A DNA stretch of 62,239 nt from Sporolactobacillus laevolacticus DSM 442 (GCF_000497245.1 NZ_AWTC01000016.1:1-62239), one strand, 5' to 3'; positions 22,282-32,512 are shown, counted from the first letter of the stretch. The notes: a model not told the origin generated them from the sequence alone. Program-made: numbers and translations.

Positions 22282-22310
22282 TTGCATAAAACTAAATGAT
22301 CAAGTATGCT
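22282..22310 (+). promoter_or_regulatory. Promoter of the galKETM operon
   Basis: TTGCAT (22282-22287), 17-bp spacer, TATGCT (22305-22310), placed 39 bp before the galK start codon. Confidence 0.55.
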
Positions 22311-22348
22311 TTAGATGTTAATTTTAGTAAAATAAGGTGGTAATTGAT

Positions 22349-23518
22349 ATGGATTTAACTAAGCTTAAGCAATCGTACGCGACTCTTTTCGGCGATGATC
22401 ATCCATCGGCCTATTTTGCTCCCGGACGCATTAATTTGATCGGCGAGCACACCGATTATAACGGCGGACACGTTTTTCCCTGTGCTATTACACTTGGAAC
22501 CTATGGCATTGCCCAGAAAAGAAATGACACGAAAATCAACGTATTCTCTGAGAACTTTAGAAAATTAGGCATCATTTCTTTTGATCTCAACAATTTGTCC
22601 TACGATAAGAAGGATAATTGGGCAAACTTCCCGAAAGGTGTGCTTCATTTTCTCAAGGAGAAGGGCTACTCAATTGACAAGGGATTAAATATTTATTTCT
22701 ACGGTAATATTCCGAACGGTGCCGGGCTCTCCTCTTCCGCGTCAATTGAATTGCTCACCGGTGTCATTATCAACGATTTATTCGACTTGAATTGCGATCG
22801 CGTTGAACTGGTGAAAATAGGGAAGCAAGTTGAAAATAACTTTATTGGTGTAAACTCAGGCATTATGGATCAGTTTGCTGTCGGAATGGGGAAAGCAGAT
22901 CATGCCCTTTTGCTCGATACCAACACATTGGACTACGATCGGATTCCCATCAAACTTGACGATCATGTGATCATTATCATGAACACGAACAAGCGGCGTG
23001 AGCTTGCCGACTCAAAGTACAATGAACGACGCAGCGAATGTGAAGAAGCGCTGGCTGAGCTGCAAACACAGCTGCCTATCCATTCACTTGGCGATCTGGA
23101 TAATGATACATTCGACCAAAATGCTTATTTAATCAGTAAAGAAAACTTGCTCAAGCGTGCGCGCCATGCCGTATCCGAGAACCAGCGGACAATCAAGGCT
23201 AGAAAAGCACTGATCCAAAACGATCTCGTGACATTCGGTAAATTGGTCAATGCCTCGCATGTATCCTTAAAGTACGATTACGAAGTGACCGGAAATGAAC
23301 TGGATACACTTGTTGAAGCGGCTTGGCAGGAAAAGGGCGTCCTCGGCGCACGCATGACGGGAGCCGGTTTTGGCGGATGTGCGATTGCTCTTGTTGAGAA
23401 GTCACAGGTTGATGCGTTCACCAAACATGTCGGAGAAACCTATGAAAAGAAAATTGGCTATGCGCCATCGTTCTATATTGCTGAAATCGCTGACGGTGCA
23501 AAAAGATTAGCAGAATAA
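22349..23518 (+). CDS. galK: Galactokinase
   Basis: 389 aa from the ATG at 22349, after AAGGTGG; the frame also opens at a GTG inside the ribosome site, which is unlikely. GHMP-kinase signatures are complete: [15 protein letters not shown] (galactokinase motif, residues about 27-41), [11 protein letters not shown] (ATP loop) and [15 protein letters not shown] near the C-terminus. It phosphorylates galactose to galactose-1-phosphate. First gene of galK-galE-galT-galM with gaps of only 11-18 bp, so a single operon is likely. Confidence 0.95.
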   Translation: MDLTKLKQSYATLFGDDHPSAYFAPGRINLIGEHTDYNGGHVFPCAITLGTYGIAQKRNDTKINVFSENFRKLGIISFDLNNLSYDKKDNWANFPKGVLHFLKEKGYSIDKGLNIYFYGNIPNGAGLSSSASIELLTGVIINDLFDLNCDRVELVKIGKQVENNFIGVNSGIMDQFAVGMGKADHALLLDTNTLDYDRIPIKLDDHVIIIMNTNKRRELADSKYNERRSECEEALAELQTQLPIHSLGDLDNDTFDQNAYLISKENLLKRARHAVSENQRTIKARKALIQNDLVTFGKLVNASHVSLKYDYEVTGNELDTLVEAAWQEKGVLGARMTGAGFGGCAIALVEKSQVDAFTKHVGETYEKKIGYAPSFYIAEIADGAKRLAE

Positions 23519-23533
23519 TAGGAGGAACCATTT

Positions 23534-24523
23534 ATGTCCATTTTGGTTGTAGGCGGAGCCGGCTACATCGGCTCCCATACCGTCGATCGTCTGATTGAAA
23601 AAGGCTATTCCGTGGTTGTTGTTGATAATCTGGTGACCGGCCACCGTGCAGCTGTTCATCCGCAGGCCGCTTTTTACGAAGGCGACATCCGCGACAAAAA
23701 ATTCCTTACCGATGTTTTCGAAAAAGAACCGATCGATACGGTCATCCATTTCGCCGCCTTCTCACTCGTCGGCGAGTCTATGGAAAAACCGTTAAAGTAC
23801 TTCGATAATAATATCGGTGGCATGATCACACTTCTGGAAGTGATGAATCAATTCGATGTCAAGCGAATCGTTTTCTCTTCCACCGCCGCTACCTATGGCA
23901 TTCCGAAAAAGGTGCTGATCGAAGAAACCGACCCGCAAGTACCGATCAATCCATATGGCGAAAGCAAGCTAACCATGGAAAAAATGATCCGCTGGGCAGA
24001 TCAAGCGTACGGCATTCATTTTGTTGCGTTGCGCTATTTCAATGTTGCCGGAGCGAAAGCGGATGGAAGCATCGGTGAAGATCATCACCCAGAAACACAT
24101 TTAATTCCTGTCGTTCTTCAAGTGGCCGTTGGAAAGCGCCCAAAGCTGACCATCTTTGGCGACGATTACCACACAGCGGATGGAACAAATGTCCGGGACT
24201 ATGTGCATGTGGTCGATTTAGCCGACGCACACATCCTTGCTGCCAACTATTTGAAAAACGGTGGAAAAAGCGACTGCTTCAATTTGGGTTCTGCCACCGG
24301 TTTCTCCAACAAGCAGATTCTTGAAGCCGCGCGTGAAGCAACCGGCAGAGACATTCCTGCTGAAATCGGTCCAAGACGTCCCGGCGATCCGGATACCCTA
24401 ATCGCCGCCAGCGATAAGGCACGCAAAATTCTAAATTGGAAGCCACAATATGACAATATTCATGAAATCATTCGCACTGCCTGGACATGGCATGAAAAAC
24501 ATCCTGATGGCTATAAGGAATAG
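23534..24523 (+). CDS. galE: UDP-glucose 4-epimerase
   Basis: 329 aa. Rossmann loop [16 protein letters not shown], the catalytic Ser/Thr segment [10 protein letters not shown], YxxxK as NPYGESK, and the RYFNVAGA substrate loop are all present. AGGAGG precedes the ATG. It interconverts UDP-galactose and UDP-glucose with bound NAD. It starts 15 bp after galK and ends 11 bp before galT. Confidence 0.95.
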   Translation: MSILVVGGAGYIGSHTVDRLIEKGYSVVVVDNLVTGHRAAVHPQAAFYEGDIRDKKFLTDVFEKEPIDTVIHFAAFSLVGESMEKPLKYFDNNIGGMITLLEVMNQFDVKRIVFSSTAATYGIPKKVLIEETDPQVPINPYGESKLTMEKMIRWADQAYGIHFVALRYFNVAGAKADGSIGEDHHPETHLIPVVLQVAVGKRPKLTIFGDDYHTADGTNVRDYVHVVDLADAHILAANYLKNGGKSDCFNLGSATGFSNKQILEAAREATGRDIPAEIGPRRPGDPDTLIAASDKARKILNWKPQYDNIHEIIRTAWTWHEKHPDGYKE

Positions 24524-24534
24524 GAGTTATTCCA

Positions 24535-26016
24535 ATGAATTATAAAGAAGAAATTATTCATTTTATTGACCAAGTGATTGCGCAAAGTCATTATGAGCGC
24601 ATGGACCAGGGCTATTTATTTAATCAAATTCTGGGACTCGTTGGCGAGGAACATGTTGACGACATAGCTAAAGCAAGCGACGACCAACTGATTTCACTTA
24701 AAGACGATCTCGTTGAACTCGCGGTTCAGAATCAGCGGATTGACAATAACCAAGGAGCACGCGACATACTTGGCGCCCGGCTTATGAATTTCATCACGCC
24801 GCCTCCGTCGGAAGTGAATCGAACCTTTTGGCAATTTTCTGAGGATCAGGGAACGGAAGCAGCCACCGACTATTTTTATCGGTTATGCCAAGAGAACGAC
24901 TACATTAAAACGAAAGCGATCGCGAAGAACATCATTTTTTCTTCACCGACTGAATACGGCGACTTGGAAATCACCATTAATCTTTCTAAACCGGAAAAAG
25001 ATCCAAAACAGATTGCATTGGCAAAAAAAATGCCAAGCAGCGGTTATCCACTTTGTCAGTTATGCATGGAAAACGAGGGTTATTTCGGTCGGGTCAACCA
25101 TCCGGCCCGCAGCAATCATCGGATCATTCGTCTGAATTTGGCTAATGAAGAATGGGGATTCCAATATTCCCCTTACGCTTACTTTAACGAACATTGCATT
25201 TTCCTTGATTGCGCGCATGAGCCAATGGTCATCAACCGCAACACGTTTATCCGGCTGCTGACCATCATTGATCGCTTCCCGCATTATTTTGTCGGAAGCA
25301 ATGCCGACCTGCCAATCGTTGGCGGATCCATTTTGTCACACGAACATTATCAAGGCGGACGCCATGACTTTCCAATGGCCAAAGCGCCAATTGAAACGCC
25401 AGTCTCGTTTAAACATTTTGAAGAGATCCAAGCCGGCATCGTTAAATGGCCGATGTCGGTCATCCGACTAACCGGAGCAGACAAGGAAAAATTAATTGAA
25501 CTGTCAGCAATAATTCTCGATAAATGGCGTCATTATTCTGATGAGTCTGTTGGCGTGAGAGCGGAAACCAATGGCGAATCGCACCATACCATTACGCCAA
25601 TCGCTCGTCGGCGCGGACAGCTCTATGAACTTGATCTTGTGTTGCGTGACAATCAGACATCAGAAAGCTATCCGCTCGGCATCTTTCATCCGCATCCAGA
25701 CGTCCAGCACATTAAGAAGGAAAACATCGGTTTAATCGAAGTGATGGGCCTGGCAATCCTACCTCCACGGTTGAAGCCGGAATTGAAGGAAGTTGTTGCT
25801 TATGTGCTTGGAAGGAAAAATCAGATGATGGACTATCATCGTGACTGGGCGGATCAGATCAAGCAGCGCCATCCGGAGCTGAACGCGGACAATGCTGAAC
25901 AGATCGTGAATCAGGAAGTTGGCAAAGTCTTCGGTCGCGTGCTTGAAGATGCTGGGGTTTATAAACGTGACGAAAAGGGCCAGGCAGCTTTTCTGCACTT
26001 TCTTCAGTCGATTTGA
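24535..26016 (+). CDS. galT: Galactose-1-phosphate uridylyltransferase, class II
   Basis: 493 aa, the long Firmicute form (about 490 aa) rather than the 350-aa enterobacterial form. Family segments include CQLCMENEGYFGRVNHPARSNHR and the GGSILSHEHYQGGRHDFPM histidine motif, whose middle His should carry the uridylyl group. TAGGAG precedes the ATG. It transfers UMP from UDP-glucose to galactose-1-phosphate. Confidence 0.95.
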   Translation: MNYKEEIIHFIDQVIAQSHYERMDQGYLFNQILGLVGEEHVDDIAKASDDQLISLKDDLVELAVQNQRIDNNQGARDILGARLMNFITPPPSEVNRTFWQFSEDQGTEAATDYFYRLCQENDYIKTKAIAKNIIFSSPTEYGDLEITINLSKPEKDPKQIALAKKMPSSGYPLCQLCMENEGYFGRVNHPARSNHRIIRLNLANEEWGFQYSPYAYFNEHCIFLDCAHEPMVINRNTFIRLLTIIDRFPHYFVGSNADLPIVGGSILSHEHYQGGRHDFPMAKAPIETPVSFKHFEEIQAGIVKWPMSVIRLTGADKEKLIELSAIILDKWRHYSDESVGVRAETNGESHHTITPIARRRGQLYELDLVLRDNQTSESYPLGIFHPHPDVQHIKKENIGLIEVMGLAILPPRLKPELKEVVAYVLGRKNQMMDYHRDWADQIKQRHPELNADNAEQIVNQEVGKVFGRVLEDAGVYKRDEKGQAAFLHFLQSI

Positions 26017-26034
26017 AAAGGAGGTCGTCTCGGT

Positions 26035-27087
26035 ATGGAAGTCTCTAAGACTGAGTTCGGTTTATTTCATAATCAAACCATTTGGCAATACACACTGGCG
26101 AACGACAACGGACTGAAGTTGAACGTGATGAACTACGGAGCAACGCTTACCGACATTGAAATGCCCGATAAGCATGGAAAAATCGCTCACATTGTCATCG
26201 GATCCGGTCGCTTTCAAGATTATCTGGAAGAAGATGCTTATTTTGGAGCGACCGTCGGCCGAGTAGCCGGTCGAATCACTGCAGGCAAGTTTTCAATAGA
26301 TGGAGCGAATTATCAATTGCCTCTCAATGACGGCAATAATACCAATCATGGCGGTCCTAATAGCTTTGAACGATTGATTTGGGAAAGCCACCCGTTCAAA
26401 AAAGCGGAGCAAGTCGGCGTTCGTTTCGATCTCTTCAGTCCCGATGGAACGAACGGTTTTCCCGGTAATCTTAACGCTTCTGTTACCTATAGTTTAAACC
26501 AGAAAAATGAGTGGCAGCTGCACTATGAAGCGACGACAGATAAGCCGACATTGTTCAACCCGACCAATCATGTCTACTTCAATTTGTCCGGCGAGCTTGA
26601 ACGAACCGTCGATAATCACCTGCTTCAACTGGCAAGTCACCGATTCGGTGAGATACATGAAGATGGCACACCGACAGGCAGACTAATCGATATAACGGGA
26701 ACACCATTTAACTTTATAAAAAGCACAGCTATAAAAAACGGATTTGACTCTGATCATCCGCAAAATAAATTGGTAACCGGCTACGATCATCCTTTCTTCC
26801 TTGATAAGCGCGGAGATGGGCCCAACGCGATACTGGAAGAACCGCTGAGCGGAAGACGAGTCACCATGTCAACGACAAACAACGCCGTCGTTGTCTACTC
26901 AGGAAACGCGCTTTCCGACAAGATCATTATGGATGGCAAACCATTGAAGCCCCATTGCGGCATAACACTCGAAGCACAGATGATGCCCGATGCGATTCAC
27001 CACGAAGGCTTCGGCAATATTATTCTGCGTCCCGGCACAATGTATGAAGCCGATACCGTTTATCACTTTGAGTGTGTCCATGATTAA
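26035..27087 (+). CDS. galM: Aldose 1-epimerase (galactose mutarotase)
   Basis: 350 aa. GATVGRVAGRITAGKF, NHGGPNSFERLIW, the catalytic His in NPTNHVYFNLSG, GYDHPFFLD and the catalytic Glu in GITLEAQMMPDA give a complete GalM. AGGAGG lies about ten bases before the ATG. It converts beta- to alpha-galactose for galK, fitting galactose released by LacZ. Last gene of the operon; a terminator follows 20 bp later. Confidence 0.93.
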   Translation: MEVSKTEFGLFHNQTIWQYTLANDNGLKLNVMNYGATLTDIEMPDKHGKIAHIVIGSGRFQDYLEEDAYFGATVGRVAGRITAGKFSIDGANYQLPLNDGNNTNHGGPNSFERLIWESHPFKKAEQVGVRFDLFSPDGTNGFPGNLNASVTYSLNQKNEWQLHYEATTDKPTLFNPTNHVYFNLSGELERTVDNHLLQLASHRFGEIHEDGTPTGRLIDITGTPFNFIKSTAIKNGFDSDHPQNKLVTGYDHPFFLDKRGDGPNAILEEPLSGRRVTMSTTNNAVVVYSGNALSDKIIMDGKPLKPHCGITLEAQMMPDAIHHEGFGNIILRPGTMYEADTVYHFECVHD

Positions 27088-27106
27088 TGAGGGTGAAAAT
27101 AATCCA

Positions 27107-27153
27107 AAAAGTGTCTCAAAGTCAAAAAGGGCTTTGAGACACTTTTCTGTTTT
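27107..27153 (+). terminator. Terminator of the gal operon
   Basis: A perfect 15-bp stem (27107-27121 with 27132-27146) is followed by CTGTTTT. The U-run is interrupted but the stem is very stable. Confidence 0.75.
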
Positions 27154-27234
27154 AATGAGGCTTGTAGAACGTTCCTAATAAATTCCAATGGAGCTGTTCC
27201 GGAAGCGGTGATCCACTGATGCTGGGTCTTACAT

Positions 27235-27876
27235 TTAAAACATATCCTTCAGTCCCAATATAAATTCGTAGCCAAAGTATAAGGCAAAACCAAGGAGTAT
27301 AATGCCCGCAATCACCGATGTCCATTTAATCACTATTCGATTCATAAACCTTCTACTGATTTGGACGATTATTAACAAGCCCAGATCATGAATTAAAATC
27401 CCGGAGAGAATTCCCGCGGCCACCAAGAAGAACCCAATACCATGCACTCTCCCTAAAGAAGTAGCCAATGCCGTTCCAAATATTCCTAGCCAAAAAACGA
27501 TATTTGCTGGGGAAACGGCAATCATTAACCCACTCATATACGCATTGAAGAATGAGCGTTTTACCGCTTCTCCTTTTCCATTAGTTAAAATGTCTTTATT
27601 AGCATTTTTGATGCTGTCATATCCAATGTACAGCAAAAAGAAAAAACCAATAAACCACATGATCATTTTTATATAAGGCTGCGTTAAAAAAGGAGAGAAT
27701 CCTAAATAAATTAAAATGATCAACGTTAAATCGATGGTCATGCCGCCAATACCAACAAACCATCCACGAAAAAATCCATTTTTTAATCCTTGTTTCATCA
27801 TTTCGACAGTCATTGCCCCTGCAGGTAGAGCCAATGAGAGTCCTAACAGGGTGTATGTAAAATAGGTACCAATCAT
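27235..27876 (-). CDS. LysE/RhtB-family amino-acid exporter
   Basis: 213 aa from the ATG at 27876; an in-frame GTG three codons earlier is also possible because the ribosome site is weak. Six hydrophobic helices. The family start TYTLLGLSLALPAGAMTVEMMKQG with the conserved Pro-x-Pro-like turn, and MIAVSPANIVFWLGIFG mid-protein, identify a LysE translocator. It exports an unknown amino acid across the membrane. No regulator is adjacent. It is convergent with the gal operon. The roughly 300 bp to its right hold the VOC terminator and otherwise no gene I can support. Confidence 0.8.
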   Translation of the reverse strand: MIGTYFTYTLLGLSLALPAGAMTVEMMKQGLKNGFFRGWFVGIGGMTIDLTLIILIYLGFSPFLTQPYIKMIMWFIGFFFLLYIGYDSIKNANKDILTNGKGEAVKRSFFNAYMSGLMIAVSPANIVFWLGIFGTALATSLGRVHGIGFFLVAAGILSGILIHDLGLLIIVQISRRFMNRIVIKWTSVIAGIILLGFALYFGYEFILGLKDMF

Positions 27877-28166
27877 TTTTCTCACTCATTTCTTTACTAT
27901 TGAAACGGGTACTCCCCTGTTTCTAAATTTGTGATATTCATAGGCTGGTGCATTTTCAGAGACAAACATTTGAGCACCGTGAAAAAGCAAATGCTCATTG
28001 AGGGTGTTGGTCAGTTATAAGGCCAGGAGGCAGACATAACTATTTACAAAAATAATTAAGGGAATCAAACAGAAGTAGTTTCTATAGTAGATAATGTTCT
28101 TAACTTGGTCAAGTCTTATTTATGGGGTTATAAGAACGGATTATGATGATCCTGATTATAAATGAC

Positions 28167-28219
28167 CCAAAAAAGAATCCGACTCAAATTGTTTTTTTAC
28201 AAACAATTTGAATCGGATT
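28167..28219 (-). terminator. Terminator overlapping the 3' end of the VOC gene
   Basis: A 19-bp stem (28176-28194 with 28201-28219, one G-U type mismatch) encloses the last codons and the stop of the VOC gene. On the minus strand it runs into six T (28174-28169). Stop codon and terminator arm share the same bases. Confidence 0.85.
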
Positions 28220-28573
28220 TCCATCTGGATCTTGTACCCAGCCGGCTCGAAGACGGTGATCCAGAAAATCGTGGGGCTCCGACAAAAGCGCAGCACCTTT
28301 TTCCATTAAATAATGGATGGCTGTATCCGTATTTTTTACCCAAAAGACAAGCTCACTTCCCGAATTTTTGCCCGGCGTTAAACCATGGATTTCCTTTGTG
28401 GACTCTTTCGTCGCAATGCCAAGTGTGAATCCATCCAATAACAACTCGTGATGCACCGCATTACCGTCAATTTCAGCTGTAAAATTCACCTTAAAACCAA
28501 GATGTTCATAAAACGCTCTCGATGCCTCCAAGTCGTCAACATAAAGATTGATTTGAGGTGCCTTGAACTCCAT
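28184..28573 (-). CDS. VOC/glyoxalase-family protein
   Basis: 129 aa, one full vicinal-oxygen-chelate module pair: INLYVDDLEASRAFYEHLGF at the N-terminus and AGWVQDPDGNPIQIVCK at the C-terminus, with a HELLLDGFTLGIA strand between. Metal-ligand candidates are visible but not the full glyoxalase I set. It could be a lyase, a dioxygenase or a drug-binding protein. GGAGG precedes the ATG. Its last codons are part of its own terminator. Confidence 0.8.
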   Translation of the reverse strand: MEFKAPQINLYVDDLEASRAFYEHLGFKVNFTAEIDGNAVHHELLLDGFTLGIATKESTKEIHGLTPGKNSGSELVFWVKNTDTAIHYLMEKGAALLSEPHDFLDHRLRAGWVQDPDGNPIQIVCKKTI

Positions 28574-28684
28574 ACGATGCCTCCTACGTTAGAATAATAT
28601 CCGAAGATTGGACTTAAAGCTGGTACGGCATTGGCAGCCCTATCATTGCGATAAGGTAACAGATCTATCTTGATCTTGCGTGTA

Positions 28685-29452
28685 CTACCATTCATTCACA
28701 GCATAAAGCGTCGCTAAAGTCATCTGTCTATATAATTCCATAGATAAATCTTCATATTGCTTGGCCAAATTTTTTTCATGAGCCATATAAGGCGGAGAAT
28801 CATTCCAAGAACTCATAGCACCAAAAACATCTGCAATACTGGCTGCCCGAAAAAGTTTCAAATTTTTCTCCGGCAAAGCGATCGTCATTTTCGTTTCTTC
28901 CGTAAACTCTCCCGTTGCAGCAAGAGCGGCTTTATGAAAAAGCTCTGCAAAAGAATCACAATCAATGATCCGTGCAAATCCCTCTATTTCATTTAAAATC
29001 TTTACAAAGTCGTCTGTGTTATCATCAAAGCTTGGTTTTTCTCGAGGTGGATTAGGATTATCCCAGGGATGTTCTGTATAGGTGATGTTCCATAATTGCT
29101 TTTCTCTCTGGAAATCCCAATGAGCTGTAAAAAAAGTTACATGACCATTTTTATAAAAACAAACCAATAGTTTTTGTTTTGCATTTGAGAATCCAAGCAA
29201 ATTTCTGCTTTTTACATTCACCGGCGTTAAGAGTTTGATATCTTCCAACCCACGCTTCCTACATTCATCATACCATTCTACAACGTTATTTGCTTTGAAA
29301 GCTTTTTTCCCAAGCCATGTTTTTTTCTCAATAAATTGAAAAATAATGACGTTTTCATATTTGAAAGGCTCAAAGACAATGTTCTTGTTCTCTTTTAGCG
29401 CTTTTTTTGTGCTTGCAACTATCTTACATACCTGATGCAGTTCTCCATTCAT
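28685..29452 (-). CDS. Uncharacterised protein, 255 aa
   Basis: I do not recognise the family. The ATG at 29452 is chosen because GGGAG lies ten bases upstream; an in-frame GTG four codons earlier overlaps that site. The protein is soluble, Lys/Glu/Trp-rich, with FFTAHWDFQREKQLWNITYTEHPWDNP in the middle and a helical C-terminus with AHEKNLAKQYEDLSMELYRQ. There is no signal peptide or membrane segment. It is transcribed alone, about 110 bp upstream of the VOC gene. Confidence 0.6.
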   Translation of the reverse strand: MNGELHQVCKIVASTKKALKENKNIVFEPFKYENVIIFQFIEKKTWLGKKAFKANNVVEWYDECRKRGLEDIKLLTPVNVKSRNLLGFSNAKQKLLVCFYKNGHVTFFTAHWDFQREKQLWNITYTEHPWDNPNPPREKPSFDDNTDDFVKILNEIEGFARIIDCDSFAELFHKAALAATGEFTEETKMTIALPEKNLKLFRAASIADVFGAMSSWNDSPPYMAHEKNLAKQYEDLSMELYRQMTLATLYAVNEW

Positions 29453-29676
29453 TTTTGTTTGCACTCCCTTCAGTTTTGTTTGTTCGTATCGTTTTGTTCA
29501 CGAACATATATAGCAACTTACGTGACACAGCGCATCACAAAATATAGTCCTTGATTCCATCAATGCTGGTGCGGAAATCCATGCAATACATCATCACCTA
29601 GCCGCAATTTAATACTAATAGAACAGTTCTAATCATATGCTTTTATAAGAAAAAATAAAAAGGACGGTAAAGTTCG

Positions 29677-31092
29677 TTGAGAAAAGTTAAAGTGAGTTTG
29701 CGGCCTATTGTTAGTAGGATAAATCTACCCACTGTTTTGAAAACAACGATACTTCCGGGTGACTCAACCGAAAGTTTATTTATTGCAACCCAGGTAGGAG
29801 AGATCTTTTGTGTAAGAAATGGAGTTATAGATATTTTTTTAGATATTCGCTCGCAAATCTTAAAACTAGGTACTTCTAGTGGTGGCTATGATGAACGGGG
29901 ATTGCTAGGGTTAGCCTTTCATCCCGAATTTTATTATAACGGTCTATTCTATCTTCATTATTCAGTAGCTGGAACACAAGGTTCAGGTGCTCTTACTAAA
30001 CCTTTTATGCCTAACCCGTGTGATTCCAGCACCTTAAACCTAAAATGGATAAATAGAGACATTCACTATGATCATATTGATACAGTTGAAGAATGGAGCT
30101 TACAATCGAATGGTCAATCTCTAAAACGGCGAACATTAATGAATTTAAGAAGACCCTTTTTAAATCATAATGGGGTCAATAGCTTAAACTTTTCACCTGA
30201 AACAGGAAAACTTGTTTTAACAACCGGAGATGGTGGATCAGGCTATGATCCATTTAATTTAAGCCAGGATGATATGGAAATCGCCGGTAAAATCATTGAA
30301 ATTGATGTAACTAAGCATACATTCATCGATAATCCACCTGTAGTTACACGTTTTAATGAATTTCCCGTACCTATTCAAGAAACGCTTACGGTAATTGCCA
30401 AAGGGGTTCGCAATATACCAGGCATTGCATTTCAAAGGTTTTATAAACAGTATATAAAATACGTGGGAAATGTCGGACAGGATCTGGCAGAAACTATTTT
30501 TTCATTCGTTCATTATAAACCCATACCAGTTACTCAGCTTACTCAAGCCTTTTCAATGAATTCTGAACCGGACCAAGAAGGATTTATTAACTTTGGCTGG
30601 AGAGGTTGGGAAGGTACTTTTCCTACTTCGATAATAAAGGAGTGCTCTGCAAATCCGACTTTGGAAGAGCGAACAATTGCTTATTACGATGAAGCAGTAA
30701 AAACGTCAGTGCCACGTCTTCAGCCTCTAACGAGTTATTTTCATGAAGATCCCCGCCCCGATAAGTTTGGAGCAACTGCACTTACAGGAGTCCAGCCATA
30801 TATGGGGAATGAAATCCCCGATTTAACGGGAAGCCTTGTGTTTACCGATCTCGCTCGAAATGAAGAATCTCAACCGCCCGTTAGAGGGGTTTTAGCCTAC
30901 ACCAGGGCAAGCGCAGATTGTAAACTAAATGATTTTAGTGTTATTGAAACCAATTATAATTTTGGGTCTCAATCCGCTTATTATGTTAGTTTAGGAACAA
31001 ATCTGGAGCAAACCAAACTCTATCTAGGGGTTTATGGATCTATGAAAGTGGCTGATTTTAACCAAGGCACTATTTTTGAAATTGTTCCATGA
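29677..31092 (+). CDS. Glucose/sorbosone dehydrogenase-like beta-propeller (PQQ-dependent family)
   Basis: 471 aa from a TTG start with AAAAGGAC about ten bases before. Family signatures are present: GDSTESLFIATQVGEIFCV, FLDIRSQILKLG, YDERGLLGLAFHPEFYYNGLF, LVLTTGDGGSGYDPFNLSQ and a FGWRGWEG element. They match the soluble GSDH propeller. The usual Sec or lipoprotein signal is absent, which is odd for a family mostly exported to the periplasm or cell surface. No PQQ biosynthesis genes are nearby. The function may differ from sugar oxidation. AT content is high compared with the gal operon. Confidence 0.7.
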   Translation: MRKVKVSLRPIVSRINLPTVLKTTILPGDSTESLFIATQVGEIFCVRNGVIDIFLDIRSQILKLGTSSGGYDERGLLGLAFHPEFYYNGLFYLHYSVAGTQGSGALTKPFMPNPCDSSTLNLKWINRDIHYDHIDTVEEWSLQSNGQSLKRRTLMNLRRPFLNHNGVNSLNFSPETGKLVLTTGDGGSGYDPFNLSQDDMEIAGKIIEIDVTKHTFIDNPPVVTRFNEFPVPIQETLTVIAKGVRNIPGIAFQRFYKQYIKYVGNVGQDLAETIFSFVHYKPIPVTQLTQAFSMNSEPDQEGFINFGWRGWEGTFPTSIIKECSANPTLEERTIAYYDEAVKTSVPRLQPLTSYFHEDPRPDKFGATALTGVQPYMGNEIPDLTGSLVFTDLARNEESQPPVRGVLAYTRASADCKLNDFSVIETNYNFGSQSAYYVSLGTNLEQTKLYLGVYGSMKVADFNQGTIFEIVP

Positions 31093-31160
31093 ATAAAATT
31101 CGATTAACTCTTAGATAAATCCCATTCCAGAATCTATTGACCACAATTCGTCAACAAAAC

Positions 31161-31307
31161 TTAGGTGATAGCCCTACGATGTGCTTGCCAGAACTGTTTG
31201 ATTTGCTTAAAGACTTCGGAAGAATATTTTTGGTAGACAAAATAAAAAAGTCGATTCGTTACAGTATAAACTGACTTTGTTAAATCAACTGATTTCACAA
31301 AATGCAT
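31161..31307 (-). pseudogene. Short coding-like remnant (48 codons)
   Basis: An ATG at 31307 opens 48 codons ending at TAA 31161-31163. The peptide includes TKSVYTVTNRLFYFVYQKYS and ends QFWQAHRRAIT, amphipathic and basic. No ribosome site is visible and I do not recognise the family. It looks like the tail of a decayed gene or a chance ORF. It lies just after the LysE gene on the same strand. Confidence 0.25.
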
Positions 31308-31345
31308 ATGAGAAATACAAATGCTGATAAAAAAGGGCAAAAAAT

Positions 31346-31951
31346 TTAGTTGTGCTCAAAGAAAACTAAAATGGCTGAAATAATCATTGCTAAACCACCA
31401 ATTTTAGCTGCAACATATGATGCATTTTCCCCCAATAATTTACCAACATAAAAGGCAAATGTACTATATGTAAAATCATTTACTAAGCCGATTACAAGAT
31501 AGATTCCACCAAGCAAAGCAACTTGAAAAAGGTAATCGCTGTGCGGACTAATGAATTGTGGGATAAATGATGAGAAAAATAATATAGTCTTAGGATTTGA
31601 AAAAGTTAGCAAAAATCCAGTTTTCCAATTTTTTTGAGCAGACTTCTCTTGATTATTAGAATTTTCGATTTTTCTAAAAATGCTTTTTAGCCCTAAATAT
31701 ATAAGATAAGCAATACCAAATAATTTAAATAAGTTATAGAAAACAGGAAAATTTATAATTAAAAGTCCTACTCCTGCAAAAGAAAGAATCATAGCTGAAA
31801 GATCACCCAAAAAAATACCTGGTATTGTACGATAGGCACTTATCTTCCCTTTAGAAATACTAGTAGTAATCAAGTAAGTAACTGATGGTCCAGGAGCACA
31901 GATGATGAAAATACAAGCAATGATATAAGTGCTTAATATTTGTAAATTCAA
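31346..31951 (-). CDS. LysE/RhtB-family amino-acid exporter (second)
   Basis: 201 aa, six predicted helices. IICAPGPSVTYLITTSISKG is the family N-terminal motif, followed by IPGIFLGDLSAMILSFAGVG and LTFSNPKTILFFSSFIPQF, the classic LysE internal motif. It is closer to the RhtB type than the copy at 27235. GAGG lies directly before the ATG. Very AT-rich. It overlaps in reverse the region carrying a serine-hydrolase remnant, suggesting insertion beside a decaying gene. Confidence 0.85.
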   Translation of the reverse strand: MNLQILSTYIIACIFIICAPGPSVTYLITTSISKGKISAYRTIPGIFLGDLSAMILSFAGVGLLIINFPVFYNLFKLFGIAYLIYLGLKSIFRKIENSNNQEKSAQKNWKTGFLLTFSNPKTILFFSSFIPQFISPHSDYLFQVALLGGIYLVIGLVNDFTYSTFAFYVGKLLGENASYVAAKIGGLAMIISAILVFFEHN

Positions 31952-31996
31952 TTCATTTCCTCACTAACACAAAAATTTCGATTTCGCAACTCAAAA

Positions 31997-32122
31997 TCTT
32001 TTATTCCGAATACTGACAAGGGTGTGGTAGTATTTACAAATAATTTGGGAGTAAAAGAAGATGGTAAATCATTACTGAATTTGAGTAAATTATCTTTGCT
32101 ATTTGAAGCAATAACTGTATAA
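31997..32122 (+). pseudogene. C-terminal remnant of a serine hydrolase (beta-lactamase-like) gene
   Basis: An open frame of 41 codons ends at TAA 32120. It reads SFIPNTDKGVVVFTNNLGVK and continues to FEAITV. The FIPNTDKGVVVFTNN segment matches the conserved C-terminal strand of class-C beta-lactamase-like hydrolases. No N-terminal part remains upstream, where the divergent LysE gene begins. Confidence 0.5.
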
Positions 32123-32161
32123 AAATTACCAGAATTCCATCTCCGTTGGCAAGGTTCCCCG

Positions 32162-32512
32162 TCAGCTTCTCAAAATCTTCTCCATTTGCTTGCCTTTTGC
32201 TAATTCGTCAACCAGTTTGTCAAGCCACCTGATTTTCTGCATGAGCGGGTCTTCGATTTCCTCAACACGATGCCCGCAAATCACGCCTGAAATTTTGGAG
32301 GCGTTCGGGTTTATCCGTGGCGCTTCGCTAAAGAAGGTTTCGTAATCAATATTCTTCACAATTTGCGCTTGCAAGCCCGAATCGTCATATCCTGTCAGCC
32401 AACAAATCACAGTATCAACATCTAATTTGGTGCGTCCTTTGCGCTCCGCCTTTTGGACGAGTAGCGGGTAGACACTCGAAAACGCCATCTTGTACACGCG
32501 CTCATTTTTCAT
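32162..32512 (-). CDS. DUF2200 protein, copy 1
   Basis: 116 aa, full length for DUF2200. Recognised by [32 protein letters not shown], the NIDYETFF block and [20 protein letters not shown]. Function unknown. A second gene at 33873 encodes a protein differing at 10 of 116 positions (about 91% identity). The two flank a tRNA-dihydrouridine synthase in the same orientation, pointing to a local duplication or repeated acquisition. Confidence 0.85.
   Translation of the reverse strand: MKNERVYKMAFSSVYPLLVQKAERKGRTKLDVDTVICWLTGYDDSGLQAQIVKNIDYETFFSEAPRINPNASKISGVICGHRVEEIEDPLMQKIRWLDKLVDELAKGKQMEKILRS

Noticed and set aside
27886-27970. Minus-strand frame reading MNITNLETGEYPFQ upstream of the LysE gene
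   Set aside because: Only 14 codons in that frame and another frame is equally open; too short to assign to a lost regulator.
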